A stretch of DNA of 64,000 bases from Artemia franciscana (lineage: Eukaryota > Arthropoda > Branchiopoda > Anostraca > Artemiidae): contig NC_088872.1 in the NCBI RefSeq assembly GCF_032884065.1, positions 10,279,654-10,343,653 of the forward strand. Reading direction: 5' to 3'. The notes beneath the pieces were generated by a model. That model was not told the origin of the DNA and did not search any database. It saw nothing but the letters and a program-made list of their open reading frames with translations. Each line of letters opens with the position of its first letter. Position 1 is the stretch's first letter. Shown piece after piece: positions 8,809 to 20,708 of this stretch. The position numbers and the translations under genes were made by a program.

Positions 8809-11800
8809 ATTCGTTTCTGGAATTAGTATCTATATTCATATGTTTGTTTATCTCTCTTAATTCTTATTTTTTATTAGTGTCAGTTTACAGTTCCAAAAGT
8901 GAGGTATGTTGTACGCACCATTTTCACGCATTAAACGACAAAATATCTTTAAAGTTTACTATGCCCTGAAAATGAACGTCAGACGTACTGTCTTGAAGTG
9001 TTAGTCCGAAGCCGCGCCGAAAACCAGTGTCACGTCGCCTTCAAAAAGGCTTTGGCGTGCCGTCGCTGTTTCTGTCCTCTTCACTACAACTTAATAATTT
9101 CTAATCAAAGTGAGTTTCGACCAGCCCATATATTCCCCAATACCTTCTTTATAAATATTTTCTTCTTTAGGTTGATCAAATAGCCTATATGTAAAATCTT
9201 CACCAAACTTCTAAGGTCAATAGAATTCAGCCCCGGCCTATATCATAGTTAACATTGGCTAAGTCGTGCTCTATTTCGAAAGTTTTATAACATTACTTCT
9301 AAGAGATAGGATTCAATCGTAAAGCAATGAGAAACAACAGTCACTGTAGCGTTGAGAGTTAGATGTTCGGAAGGATCAGCCCATTAAATTCTAATCTTGT
9401 TCTCTACTTTTGCAAAATTATTTTTTATAATTGACTTACATTCATTTTCACTATCATATTCAGTTTAATTCACCCTTAGCTGTTACGCCAAAACTAAACT
9501 TTTGTATTCACAATGCTTCAAAACTAAAAAAAAAAATGTCCATTTAAACACTGTCCTCCTAATATTTTTTAAAAGGGAGCCTTAAATGTCAATGTCATCA
9601 TTTTCTTCCTGTTCTGCATCCGCACTGCCCTGACATCATCTGATAAATCAGCCCTTTTTTCTTTGATGTATTATTATGAATCACGAGGAAATTCAGAGTT
9701 TCTCCTCTTATTAGAAAACCCCAAAGCCCCATTCAGACAATAGTTTGAGTAGCTGATTCACTGACACCACCTGAGATTATAGCCTTCTCTTCAGCCTCAG
9801 GTTGTAACGTATACATTTTTAGAGGAGAATTCACAGGAAAAATATTATTCCTAGCGAATCCTCCGTGTCATATAGTGCCGGAACTCACTGGGCCAGGGCA
9901 AAAAATATGTAGCTAAATAGGATCTCATCAATATAAATAGATTTAAAAGACGCTTAATAGCATAATGTAGATATAATCTTTTACACGACTATAAAAAATA
10001 ATATACAATAGTTTAGGAGTAAAAATCCATTTTATAGCCTAATCACATGCATAGTCCAAAATTATTCATCCATCTGAAGAGATACTAGAATTTTGGTTAC
10101 CTCTCCACATTGATAGGAGAACCGCTCACGAGAAATTAGCCCTGAAAACTACTCCTTTGAGTTTCTGGAACCCCTTTCCCAAAGAAAGGAGATTTACTGC
10201 CTTTCCAAACTTTCCCAATACTTGCGTGCAATAATGCAATAGCTGATAACCGTCCCTCTATTTCGTGTGGACTGTGTAACTAAATGTTTATACACAAATA
10301 TGACACCATGTGGCAATGTAACCTCTAAACTAGGACGATATTCATATAACTTTTCTGTAGTCCCAAGCGGATTAGTTATCTCCTAATTTTCTCCCAAACT
10401 CGGATCCAATATGATATTTATATATTTAGAATTACCTTGACTAGGACATTCTTTTGATTGAATTATTGTCGTCACAAGTTCATCCTTAAGAGTTTCAATT
10501 ACTATCGAAGCAAGTCATATGTTTGCAGTATTCTTTTTGTTGCCAGAATTTCTAAATGTTGAATGTGTAAAATTAAATTTGTGAAGAAAAACATCTGTTC
10601 TGGGAAAGGGGATTTAAACTCATTGGAGTCCCGCTTAAAAACAGTTAACTTACTTATGTTGTGGTCACTTGAGCCTTGTCTTCACTGTTTCCATTCTGGG
10701 GATTCATCTCCCCTAAAATGGGAATTTCCGGGGTCTTTCAGGGAAAATATTTTCATTTAGGGATTTGGGAATTCTCACAAGTATTCTGAATTCTTAAGGA
10801 ATTTCTAGGCTTCTGGTCCTAGAAAATACTTTTCCGTCCCGAAAAAGGAAAATAGGACTAAGAAATTTTTCATCTCATTTTTCTATAAGGCTGATAGTCT
10901 GGCCGCGCCATAAAAGAGTTAAGGATCTTTTGCGTAGTCGATTTGGGAACCTACTATGTTTGAATGCTTACCTATGCTAGATTGAGCCTTCTAGCAGTCT
11001 AGACGACGACACCAACAACTAAATTGACCCAGAAGTCAAAAGAAGAGGGATCCAAAATTCTTTTAACGCTACTAATCATTTGAAGAAACTTGGTAAAGGT
11101 GTAAATTAGGGACCTCTGCATTCAAAGGTGCAGAGATACTGCCGAATTGAACCAGGACAAGCAGTAATAAATAAATTGTTCGTATCCTTTTCCTACAGGA
11201 CATTCCTCTGCACCTTTAGAGGCCAATAGACTGAATAATATATAATAACAAATGCGATGTTTTAATCGGGAGTCCCTTTTTCCGCCCTTTTCTGTACCTC
11301 TGACGAAAACTTGGTTACTTATCCAGATAAGAGCCATTTTCGTGTTATTTTCATATATCTGCCTCCTGTTTCCAAGTGTCCCGGTCTATTTTTGTGATTC
11401 TTCATAATAGAACTGCAATCGATAGCTACCAACTAATGACACCGAAAATTTTGAAAAAAAATTGGTCTACCAGGTGATCTATCACCTTGTATTGCTGATT
11501 TCAAACATTTCGTTCTTTCAACAGGACCTTGACTTTCTTGTCAATAAGGAATATTTCCATTTACAAGATGATTAGCTTGAGATGATTTAAGCGAGTTGAT
11601 ACTCATTGAAAGTCCTAGCTGTTGTACTTTATACCTATAAACTTGCCATATGAAATTAGGTTATATTACTTTATGTTACTAGGTAAATGGGTTATATTAC
11701 TAGGTAAACTGGGTTATATTACTTGGCTTAAAAACTGAACTTCAGAAAAAAAATGAAATTGCTAGTATATGCAAAAAGCTACAAAAAATTTCAGTTTCTT

Positions 11801-11970
11801 TTGTTCCTTAGGGGGGTTCTTTTTTCAAAACACAGCTTATGATGTTTATACAGCACCTAACGGATAAAGGCCTGTTTCGTTGTATATACCTGTTTCTATA
11901 ACGGGGTAGTTTTGATTGTTTAGCCTGGCTGCCTGCTTTTGAAAGTATGATATACTATACAATATTGAAA
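8809..11970. other. Intergenic, no gene recognised
   Basis: AT-rich with many stops in all frames. Open frames stay below about 75 codons and show no motif. One detail: a 12-base inverted match (aaaggtgcagag near 11125 and its complement near 11208) around the - strand frame at 11122-11337. No repeat family was recognised. Confidence 0.6.
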
Positions 11971-11989
11971 TACAGGGTTTGTCTGGAAA

Positions 11990-12892
11990 GTAATAGGACT
12001 GATTTGATTTAAAAACACTCATTGAGCCAATCGTTACAATTCTTTAAAACTCCCAAAATAGGCTCCTTCTGCGCCGATGCAGCGCTGCCAGCGCAGTTTC
12101 CAAGCATTGAAAGCGTCACAGTATGCATTCTTCGGAATAGCCTTGAGAATTGTGGGGCATGCTGCTTGGACTGTAATGCTTGCCTTACACCTTAAAATGC
12201 CTTACACCGTCACCTTAAAATGCTTGCCTTTCATCGGCCTCTTCAGGTGAGGAAATAAACTTGGCGTTGACGGTTTGTCCAGGAGGAACAAATTCATGGT
12301 GAACGATGCCTTTGATGTCCAAAATGACAACGAGCATCGTTTTAACATTGGATTAACTCATTCTTGTCTTTTTTGGGCGAGGAGACACCAACTTGTGCTA
12401 TTCGGAAGATTGCCTCTTTGTCACGAGATCATACTCTAAGAACCAGGAATCGTCACCTGTGATTACATTGTTCAAAAATTGGGGTCGCTTTCACCCATGT
12501 TCAAATTTTCATGGCAAACTCACCACTATTTCTGGTCGTCAGTGAGCAATTTTGGGAGAATCTTCGTGCACACGTTGCACATGTTCAAATGCACCATCAC
12601 AATGTCATGGACGGTATATTTGGGTAAATTTAACATTTGGGCAGTTAAACGAATTCACTTAGTCGACGGTCTGAGTTCAAAAACTTAGCACACACGAGTC
12701 ACATTGTTGGTGTTTGTCGAAGGTCTTCCAGCAGTCTTCATCAGTTTCTTCTTCCCGGCCCTCCAAAAAGGCCTGGTGCCACCGAAATGCTCCACACTAC
12801 TTGTTGCTAAAGCAACATCTGAATAAGCGTGTTTGATCATATCAAACGTCTCCGTCAAAGATTTACCGAGCTTCACTCCTTGCACTTCCTGT
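11990..12892 (-). pseudogene. Mariner transposase, copy A (deleted)
   Basis: The - strand N-terminus (12685-12885) reads M-Q-G-V-K-L-G-K and T-E-T-F-D-M-I-K, typical of the mariner helix-turn-helix region. Further on come V-I-T-G-D-D-S-W-F-L-E-Y-D (first catalytic Asp, about 12435-12475) and V-I-L-D-I-K-G-I-V-H (second Asp, about 12300-12335). About 200 bp that hold the H-D-N-A-P-A-H block and third Asp in copy B are missing, and there are frameshifts. Catalytically dead. Confidence 0.85.
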
Positions 12893-13735
12893 GGAGCATG
12901 CTGCTTGGACCCTCTCTGTCATCTTAAAATGCTTGCCTTAGATCGGCCTTTTCAGGCGAGGAAATAAAAAAAAAAGTCTGAGGGCCACATCAGGGCTTTA
13001 GAGCGACTGCGAAAGCGTTGGGAAGCCGGCCTTGGTCAGGTAGCTGTTCACGAGAGAGGCGGTGTGAGCTGGGGCGTTGTCACGATGCAACTTCTAGTCG
13101 GCTGCGATGTCTTGCCGGACCCAGTTGACCCTTTGTTTGAGTCCCTTGAATACTTCAACATAAAATTTGGCGTTGATGGTTTGTCCAGGAGGAAGAAATT
13201 CATTGTGAACGATGTCTTTAATGTCAAAAAAGACAACGAGCGTCGTTTTCACATTGTATGTCACAGGATCATACTCAAAGATTAGGACTCCTCACCTGTG
13301 GTTACATTATTCAAAAATTGGGGACCGCTTTCAATACGTTCAAATTTTATTGGCACACGCACCGCTATTTCTGGTCTTCAGTAAGTACTTTTTGGAGAAT
13401 ATTCGCGCATACCTCGTTCATATTCAAATGCATCACCAGAATGTCATGAACGAAATATTTTGAATTTAGCATTTGGCCAATTAAACAAATGCACTTAGTC
13501 GACGGTCTGAGTTCAAAAACTTTGCGCACACGAGTCACATTGTTGGTATTTGTCGAAGGTCTTCCAGCAGCCTTCATCAGTGACCTCTTCCCGACCCTCC
13601 AAAAAGGCCTGGTGCCACCGAAATATACCACACTACTTCTTACAAAAGCAACATCTGAATAGGTCTGCTTGATCATATCAAACGTCTCTGTCGAAGTTTT
13701 ATCGAGCTTCACCCCTTGCACTTCCTGGCTGAAGG
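12893..13735 (-). pseudogene. Mariner transposase, copy B (degenerate)
   Basis: An open N-terminal stretch (13365-13721, 118 codons) carries the T-E-T-F-D-M-I-K helix-turn-helix block and ends in L-T-E-D-Q-K, as in mariner transposases. Then frames break. The first catalytic motif reads G-E-E-S (Asp to Glu), V-F-F-D-I-K keeps the second Asp, and H-R-D-N-A-P-A-H is readable at about 13060-13095. It stops before the C-terminus, where copy A begins. Confidence 0.85.
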
Positions 13736-13894
13736 GTCACGGTATGGAGATCAGCACCGCCGTTTTGGACCTTAAGGGTCTAGTGTTTTATACTTACTTA
13801 CACACAATTAAATTGCGTACCTCTCCTTAGTGAACGCTACATTTTTGGCTGCACCACTCACAGAAACACGTCACGCAAAATTGCCTGTACTGTA

Positions 13895-14230
13895 TTGGTT
13901 CTCCAGGTACTCGGAGACAACTGATCAGCCGCTCGTTCGTTAGCTAGGACCGTCCTCTACCAAATTCAGCCAGCGCATGGACGCTCCAAATTACAGCCGC
14001 GGTGGAAGAAAGTAAGGCCTATTACTTTCCGGACAAACCCCGCAGCATAGTGTGATTTGTCATTGGAAATAAACTTAGCTAATTTAACAGAGTAGCCAAT
14101 AATCATAAGTCACTATAAATAGAAAAAAAAGATTACGTTTATGTCAGAAATAATTTATTAAAGTAACCTGATTTGCATGAGTATCATTATGTTGGAAACA
14201 AATTTCAATATATTTTTCCCACACTATGGT
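13895..14230. repeat. Segmental duplication of the mariner end plus flank, copy 1
   Basis: Matches 14632-14960 at high identity in direct orientation. Shared blocks include tctccaggtactcgg, the mariner TIR ttccggacaaaccc, gtcattggaaataaactta and aacctgatttgcatgag. The duplication includes both transposon end and host flank, so it happened after mariner insertion. Confidence 0.85.
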
Positions 14231-14631
14231 CCTCCTTATGACGTCACGGTGTGCCACTTCCAGAGCTTCCGAATTAATTTGTTTACCTGTTTACAAAATC
14301 ATCCGCTCATTAATGATTTCCGCAGATAGATTGGGAACTTAAAATCATGTGTCGCTTTATCTTGATGCAATTTAAGCGATGATAAAACTATCAGTTGTAA
14401 TATTTTTAGCTTCAAATCTGCTGGACAGTTTATTATATAAGAATGCGATAGCTCATATGACACAAACCATTCCCAACTTTGAATCACCTTCATTCTGCTA
14501 AATGTCCTTTTTTGACTCCGGTGATACTGTTGACGAACAGCTTGTACATCCTCTAAATTAAAGAATTAGTTGTGAATGTGGATCTGTTGAAGGATATATT
14601 GTGAGACTAAGTACGATGACATCAGCTTTAT
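14231..14631. other. Spacer between duplicated segments
   Basis: AT-rich, no motif recognised. A 64-codon - strand frame (14299-14493) has no recognisable domain. Confidence 0.5.
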
Positions 14632-14960
14632 TGGCTCTCCAGGTACTCGGAAACAGCTGATTAGCCATTCGTTCGTTAGCTAGGAACGTCCTCTACCAAA
14701 TTCAATCGGCGCACACACGCTCCAAATTACAGCCGCGGCGGTAGAAAATCAGTCCTATCATTTTCCGGACAAACCCTGCAGCATAGTTTATTTGTCATTG
14801 GAAATAAACTTAGTTAATTTAACAGTGTAGCCAATAATCATAAGTCACCATAAATAGAAAAAACGATTTCTTTTGTTTCAAAAATAATTTTTTCAAATAA
14901 CCTGATTTGCATGAGTACCATTATGTTGAAAACAAGTTTCAATATGTCTTTCCCACACTT
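14632..14960. repeat. Segmental duplication of the mariner end plus flank, copy 2
   Basis: Second copy of the 13895-14230 segment, about 735-740 bp downstream. It includes a solo mariner terminal repeat (cctatcattttccggacaaa, ending about 14772) with no transposase attached. The hAT pseudogene follows immediately. Confidence 0.85.
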
Positions 14961-14969
14961 GATGAACAT

Positions 14970-16335
14970 AAATGAGCAAACTATTGATCTGCTGCAAAAA
15001 GGTTTTCTAATTTTGAGCCTTTTGCAGCTTAAAAAAAAATTACATTCAAAGGAAGAAGTGGAGAATCTGCAACTCAAGAAATGAAAAAGGGTACCAATAT
15101 CGTACTAACAGGACTGAGCGGCTTTTATGAAGGTTGTTTCATTGAAATCTTACCGGATCGCTGCTTCTCTGTTATAATTGATGAGTCCACTGATGTATCT
15201 TCAAAAAGTTTCAAGCAGTTTGAGCAATATTTTGCGAAAATCACCTATCAGTTGAAGTTGATGAATTCGAATTGTTGGGTGTCCAGGCTCATCAGCCAAG
15301 GCGATATTTGAGGAGCTGAAGAAGCGAATAATAGAAATATCCAAGCTTCCCCCTGAAAATTTTATAGGGTTTCGCTCTGACACTACAAACTGTATAATGG
15401 AAGCCAACAAAAGCAAATCGTAAAACAAGCGTTCCCGTGGGTAGTCAACGTGGTCCTCTCGTCAAATGGCTCATCTTGTTGCCTCATACACATTTAATAA
15501 ATTACCAAAATCTATTGAAGACACCTGTCACTTCATATATAGTCACTTCACACATAGTTACAGGAGGCAACATGCTTTCCTTGAACTTTAAGTTGACATG
15601 CAGAATATTCTGCAGGCTTGGCAGACTGGATGGTTTTCAGGCAGAGCTACTGTGGACAAAATTTTGGAACAATGGGATGCTTTAAGTTCCTACTACAGAA
15701 TTCTAATAGTTTAGGATCCAACAATGCTTAACGAGCTTGTATGCACAAATCTGACGGATTAAAATTCCAGAACGCTATCCACTACATCACGCAGGCTGCA
15801 CAGATGTGAAACCAGTCGTATATTTGAATTTGCTGCCTTTACATTGGGATTGCTTACTGAATTCAATGTAGCTCTTCAAGCTGATAAACCACTGTTTATC
15901 ACCTGAAAGTAGAGAATTAATCTTTTATCAAGGAACTGTTGTTGAGCTTCGTGAAAAAAAGACTATGTGAAGAAGGTGAATACATTTCAAGTTAGTCCGA
16001 ATGACTCTTGTTAGTCCGAATGACACTTGTATTTGCCTTCCCCTGGAGTGTTAATTTCGGTAAAAATAGGCAGGACTGTCTCTTGTTACTAAATCCAGAT
16101 CCTGGCATTCCCCATGGTACAGTTGAAAAGATCCTCAGAGATGCACAATCTTTTTACATAGAAATTGTGCAGTAGATCCAAACTCAACTCTGTTTAGATG
16201 ACGACATTTAGAAACAGGCAAAAATGCTTAACCCTGTATCTGTTCAGTTACTACGGCCTGGTTCTCCCAAACACTTCGTTTAAAAATACAGGAGTGGAGG
16301 AAGCAAAGCCTTTTCAATGTTGAAAACATGGATGC
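14970..16335 (+). pseudogene. hAT transposase, 5' part (degenerate)
   Basis: Translation across several frames gives R-C-F-S-V-I-I-D-E-S-T-D-V-S (about 15160-15200), the conserved catalytic-region motif of hAT transposases of the ZBED5/SCAND3-like group. It continues with N-F-I-G-F-R-S-D-T-T-N-C (about 15356-15391) and a long helical stretch in frame from about 15460. At least three frameshifts or stops are visible. The C-terminal dimerisation domain is found only beyond the inserted LINE, at 18160. The N-terminal BED finger is not seen. Confidence 0.75.
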
Positions 16336-16379
16336 GGTCACCTACCGGGGCATGATTTTTAAAATGAAAAATTCATCTC

Positions 16380-18155
16380 TAAAACAGGTGATTCATCTCT
16401 AATTTCAAACTACAGACTTATTTCTCTTTTTCCTGTCATCTCTGAGGTTATTGAAAAAATAGTGTATCGTAGACTCTCTTCATTTGTATTTAGTACTAAT
16501 ACCACTGCTGGAAATTCTCTCATAACTAACCATCAGTATGGTTTTCGTCCCTGTTTCTCTTCATTGTATGTACTTTCAGATGCAACAGAGTTTGTGCGTA
16601 TTAATCTGGACAAGGGCTTGTGTGTTTTGGGTCTGTTTCTTGACTTTTCAAAGGCCTTTGATATGGTTGATCACTCTGTTCTTTTGTCTAAACTGCCTTT
16701 ATTTTGAGTGCATGGAGTCCCACTAGAATGGTTAAGATCTTTTCTGTCAGGGAGATCTCAATTTGTTTCGGTTAATGGTACTTCTTCCTCTATTTTGCCT
16801 TTATTAAAAGGTGTCCCATAAGGCTCTGTGCTTGGACCACTTTTGTTTCTAATTTACATTAATGATCTTGTTGATGGTCTTCATCCCCATGTTCACCCTG
16901 TTATTTTTGCTGATGACAGTAACTTTTTCATTGCTGCAGTGGACCTGCTTCTATAGATCAATGTATTTTTGATAAAGTAAAGCATTGGTGCTGGTCAAAT
17001 GGTATGGCTCTTAAAAGCCGAAAGAGTGCCATTGTCAATTTCAGGATTACCGTATGAGAGACGCACAGGAGCCAATCACCCTGACTTATTGGAACGATAT
17101 TATACCATAAGTTACTATGGTGAAATTTCTTGGTCTGCATCTTGACTGTTTTCTTTCTTTTAAACCGCATATAACTCACACCCGTTCCCTAATCCTCCGC
17201 CAGTTTTCAATGTTGCACCAAGTTAACTCATTTCTGCCTCCTGATATTACGGTATCTTTATTGTGCTTTTATTTATCCTTACCTTTCTTATTGCTGCTCT
17301 GTCTGGGGTAATGCCAATAAATATCTTCTCTTCTCACTTAAAAGAACCCAAAATAGGGCAATTAAGGCTAATTTTCTTCTCCCTCGGCTTTACCCTTCCT
17401 CTGATCTTTATAATGATACTGGAGTAGCTCCGCTGGATCGTATGGTAGGTAAAAGTAATCTTTGTTTAGCGCATTCTGCTATTCTAGGTACTCTTCCACC
17501 ACCCCTGCAGCAATTTTTTTCCGGGACAGGCTCAGTTAGGTACTCATCTTTTTTACATAGTTCTTCTCGACGATTTATTTTATCAAAACGATCATCTACA
17601 GCAGCCCAGAGGCCTGTATATCAATCAATTCTATTATGGAACTCTATCCCTTCGGATGTCCTTCTATTTCTTTCTGCAAAGAAAGTCGGGTCTTTCCTGT
17701 TTAGCAGTTTCTCTCTCTCTCTCTCTCCTTTATTTTTAACTTTCCTGTTTTCTCTATTCTTATTGTTTCTACTTTTTTGGAATTCTTTCCTAATTGAAGT
17801 ACCTCTCTCCTATTCTTTTTAAAATTGTTTTCAGGAATCCTCTTAACTTTTTAAGTCCTTGTTTTTTCGTTGTTTTTTTTTCTGATGTTCTAATGTCATT
17901 TTTTGTCTTTCGTGTTTCTCTACTTTCTTGGTTTCTACTTATTTCTATTATTATAATTACTACCAGGTTTTTTTCTACTGTATGCTAGTGTTTATTCTTC
18001 CTCATCTTCATTTCATATGTATTGTTTGATTTAGGGTATTATTTATGGTTCTTTTAGTGCTTTACTATTGTGTTGTATGGCCCATAACAAGCAAAGCTTC
18101 TTGGGCCGAATAATGTTTTTACGTTTTTAATAGTGTTTTAGTATTAGTAATTGAA
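16380..18155 (+). pseudogene. Non-LTR retrotransposon (CR1/jockey-like) reverse transcriptase, 3' part
   Basis: The reverse transcriptase signature is readable in order: N-Y-R-L-I-S-L-F-P-V, H-Q-Y-G-F-R-P, L-D-F-S-K-A-F-D-M-V-D-H (motif A), G-V-P then a stop where Q is expected, then G-S-V-L-G-P-L-L-F (motif B), and F-A-D-D-S-N (motif C, about 16909). The usual C-terminal region follows (F-L-G-L-H-L-D; L-L-W-N-S-I-P). Stops at 16705, 16820 and elsewhere kill it. The 3' end has a cttgggccgaataatg block and a short gattgattga tail. It sits inside the hAT transposase, so it inserted later. Confidence 0.8.
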
Positions 18156-18157
18156 AT

Positions 18158-18480
18158 TGATTGATTGAGTCCAGATGTACACAAATCTAAAACTGGCAGT
18201 AATGTATCTGTGTTTGCTCTTTCCTTTTCCAACGTCGTCGCTGAAAGATTTTTCGGTGGAGTAAAAAAGATAAAGACGGACAGCAAATCAAAGCTTAAAA
18301 CGGCAACGTTACATGGAATCCTGAAAACAAATTATGGTATGAAGTAGGCTCAGTAAAGCGTCCCATGCACTCGTGGGCTGATGCTGTACATGAAAAGAGT
18401 CAAGGCTTCAGCTACCATCAGAAAAAGGGAAAAAGATATTGAATATGATGACTAAAAACATTTTTTTTTTGTATATCAAT
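18158..18480 (+). pseudogene. hAT transposase, C-terminal dimerisation part
   Basis: L-S-F-S-N-V-V-A-E-R-F-F-G-G-V-K-K-I-K-T (about 18210-18270) resembles the hAT C-terminal dimerisation region, in which an N-x-x-x-E-R-x-F core precedes a V-x-x-I-K-T segment. It resumes the coding sequence interrupted at about 16335. The last part is included in the tandem duplication that starts at 18325. Confidence 0.75.
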
Positions 18481-19583
18481 ATAACAAAATTCAGAGGCAA
18501 ATATGAATTTTTCACATAGGGGTGATAAGCAATGTGGCCTTGTAACACAAATTACCATAAATAATCATATAAAATAAATATTTACTTATTTTGATTACCA
18601 TATCCACTGATGTGCTGACACAACCAATTAAGGTTGTGTTATGATTGGTCATGATTGGTTATGATTATGATGATTGATTGGTTATGATTATGATTATTGT
18701 AATGATCATAATCATTACATAATCAGTAATTGATTATAATTGATAATAATCATTACATGATTATGGTTATGAATGATTATTGGTTATGATTGGTTATGAT
18801 TATGATGATTGGTTATGATTGTGTTATGATTGGTCATTGGTCTCTGATTGGTCATGTATAACAGAAAACAGAATTGAAATCTATTTCCCTTGCTCGTCTT
18901 ACTGCATCCTATGCGCCTTATTGCACCTTACAACACGAATGCGAACAATCTCTAAGTATTATTTAATTTCTTAATATTTCTGTACTGCTCAAAGTACATC
19001 TTAAGCAACTTTCTATTCTTTTAGTTCATATTTTCAGTCATATTTTGACAGATCTGTCAACAGATGACTTTTTCTGTTTTTTTCAAACATTTTTACTTAA
19101 TAATTTCCAGATTTGTGGAACAATGGTAAGAAAATATGGAGTGTTATAAAAGTCTCTTTTAAAATCTGGTTCTAAAATTTCTGGCAAAAAAAATGATCCA
19201 AAAGGGTATAGCTATAGAGAATGAAAGTGAAATTTCAGGGGTTTTAGCACCTTTTTCTTAGTGAGGTTGAATATATTCCTCAACGATAGATGCAGTTCCG
19301 ATTTTTCGTCACAGTTACAAACATTTTCGTCCTCCTTCGTGCAGGGAATCCACGGGGTTCGTTCCAGTTTTGTGCTTATGGTGTCTTCATCAGAATAAGA
19401 TGGAATTATTGCCAAAATTGTGAATGCTCAAGTTATGGTTCAGCCACTTACTTTTTTGTTGAAACTTTCGTACGAAACGGATACTTTGCCGAATGATCTA
19501 AAACAAGCGAGAGTAATCACTCTTTTTAAAGTATGAGATGTGTCTATTCCATCGTGTGTGTCTAATTATAGGCCGATTTCACT
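18325..19583. repeat. 1.26-kb tandem duplication, copy 1
   Basis: Starts at aaacaaattatggtatgaag in the hAT tail and ends at ggccgatttcact in a LINE fragment; copy 2 starts at the next base. It holds the hAT 3' end, a tgattatg-rich simple repeat (about 18640-18850), AT-rich DNA and the first RT codons of a LINE. Relative to copy 2 it keeps a 42-bp stretch near 18380-18420 but lacks about 37 bp near 19381. Confidence 0.9.
18640..18850. repeat. Simple repeat rich in tgattatg/ttatgattgg
   Basis: Irregular iteration of ggttatgatt and attatgatt, with an internal dyad around cattacataatcagtaattg. Its counterpart in copy 2 is at about 19760-19935. No coding content. Confidence 0.8.
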
Positions 19584-20708
19584 AAACAAATTATGGTATG
19601 AAGTAGGCTCAGTAAAGCGTCCCATGCACTCGTGGGCAGAAAAAGGGAAAAAGATATTGAATATGATGACTAAAAACATTTTTTTTGTATATCAATATAA
19701 CAAAATTCAGAGGCAAATATGAATTTTTCACATAGGGGTGATAAGCAATGTGGCCTTGTAATGATGATTGATTATGGTTGTGATTATGATTATTGTAATG
19801 ATCATAATCATTACATAATCAGTAATTGATTATAATTGATAATAATCATTACATGATTATGGTTATGAATGATTATTGGTTATGATTATGATTATGATGA
19901 TTGGTTATGATTGTGTTATGATTGGTCATTGGTCTCTGATTGGTCATGTATAACAGAAAACAGAATTGAAATCTATTTCCCTTGCTCGTCTTACTGCATC
20001 CTATGCGCCTTATTGCACCTTACAACACGAATGCGAACAATCTCTAAGTATTATTTAATTTCTTAATATTTCTGTACTGCTCAAAGTACATCTTAAGCAA
20101 CTTTCTATTCTTTTAGTTCATATTTTCAGTCATATTTTGACAGATCTGTCAACAGATGACTTTTTCTGTTTTTTTCAAACATTTTTACTTAATAATTTCC
20201 AGATTTGTGGAACAATGGTAAGAAAATATGGAGTGTTATAAAAGTCTCTTTTAAAATCTGGTTCTAAAATTTCTGGCAAAAAAAAATGATCCAAAAGGGT
20301 ATAGCTATAGAGAATGAAAGTGAAATTTCAGGGGTTTTAGCACCTTTTTCTTAGTGAGGTTGAATATATTCCTCAACGATAGATGCAGTTCCGATTTTTC
20401 GTCACAGTTACAAACATTTTCGTCCTCCTTCGTGCAGGGAATCCACGGGGTTCGTTCCAGTTTTGTGCTTATGATGTTGGGAATATAATTAAAAATCTGA
20501 AAAGCAGTTCTTCATCAGAATAAGATGGAATTATTGCCAAAATTGTGAATGCTCAAGTTATGGTTCAGCCACTTACTTTTTTGTTGAAACTTTCGTACGA
20601 AACGGATACTTTGCCGAATGATCTAAAACAAGCGAGAGTAATCACTCTGTTTAAAGTATGAGATGTGTCTATTCCATCGTGTGTGTCTAATTATAGGCCG
20701 ATTTCACT
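19584..20708. repeat. 1.26-kb tandem duplication, copy 2 (1.13 kb)
   Basis: Nearly identical to 18325-19583 apart from small deletions (42 bp near 19637, part of the tgattatg repeat) and about 37 extra bp near 20475-20511 that restore the LINE frame. Copy 2, not copy 1, runs on into the rest of the LINE. The parental arrangement is therefore copy 1's left flank plus copy 2's right flank. Confidence 0.9.

Larger units (their letters stand above)
11973..14042 (-). mobile_element. Dimeric mariner transposon (dead)
   Basis: Terminal inverted repeats: cagggtttgtctggaaagta at 11973, preceded by TA, and the complement ending ccggacaaaccccg at 14042. The span is about 2.07 kb against about 1.3 kb for a usual mariner. 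Two partial transposase copies lie head to tail between one pair of ends, both reading on the - strand. The internal junction near 12892 joins the N-terminal part of one copy to the C-terminal part of the other with no internal TIRs. The right-hand TA target base pair appears mutated. Confidence 0.85.

Noticed and set aside
12479-13463. Several + strand frames in the mariner
   Set aside because: The transposase motifs and the known helix-turn-helix and catalytic blocks read only on the - strand.
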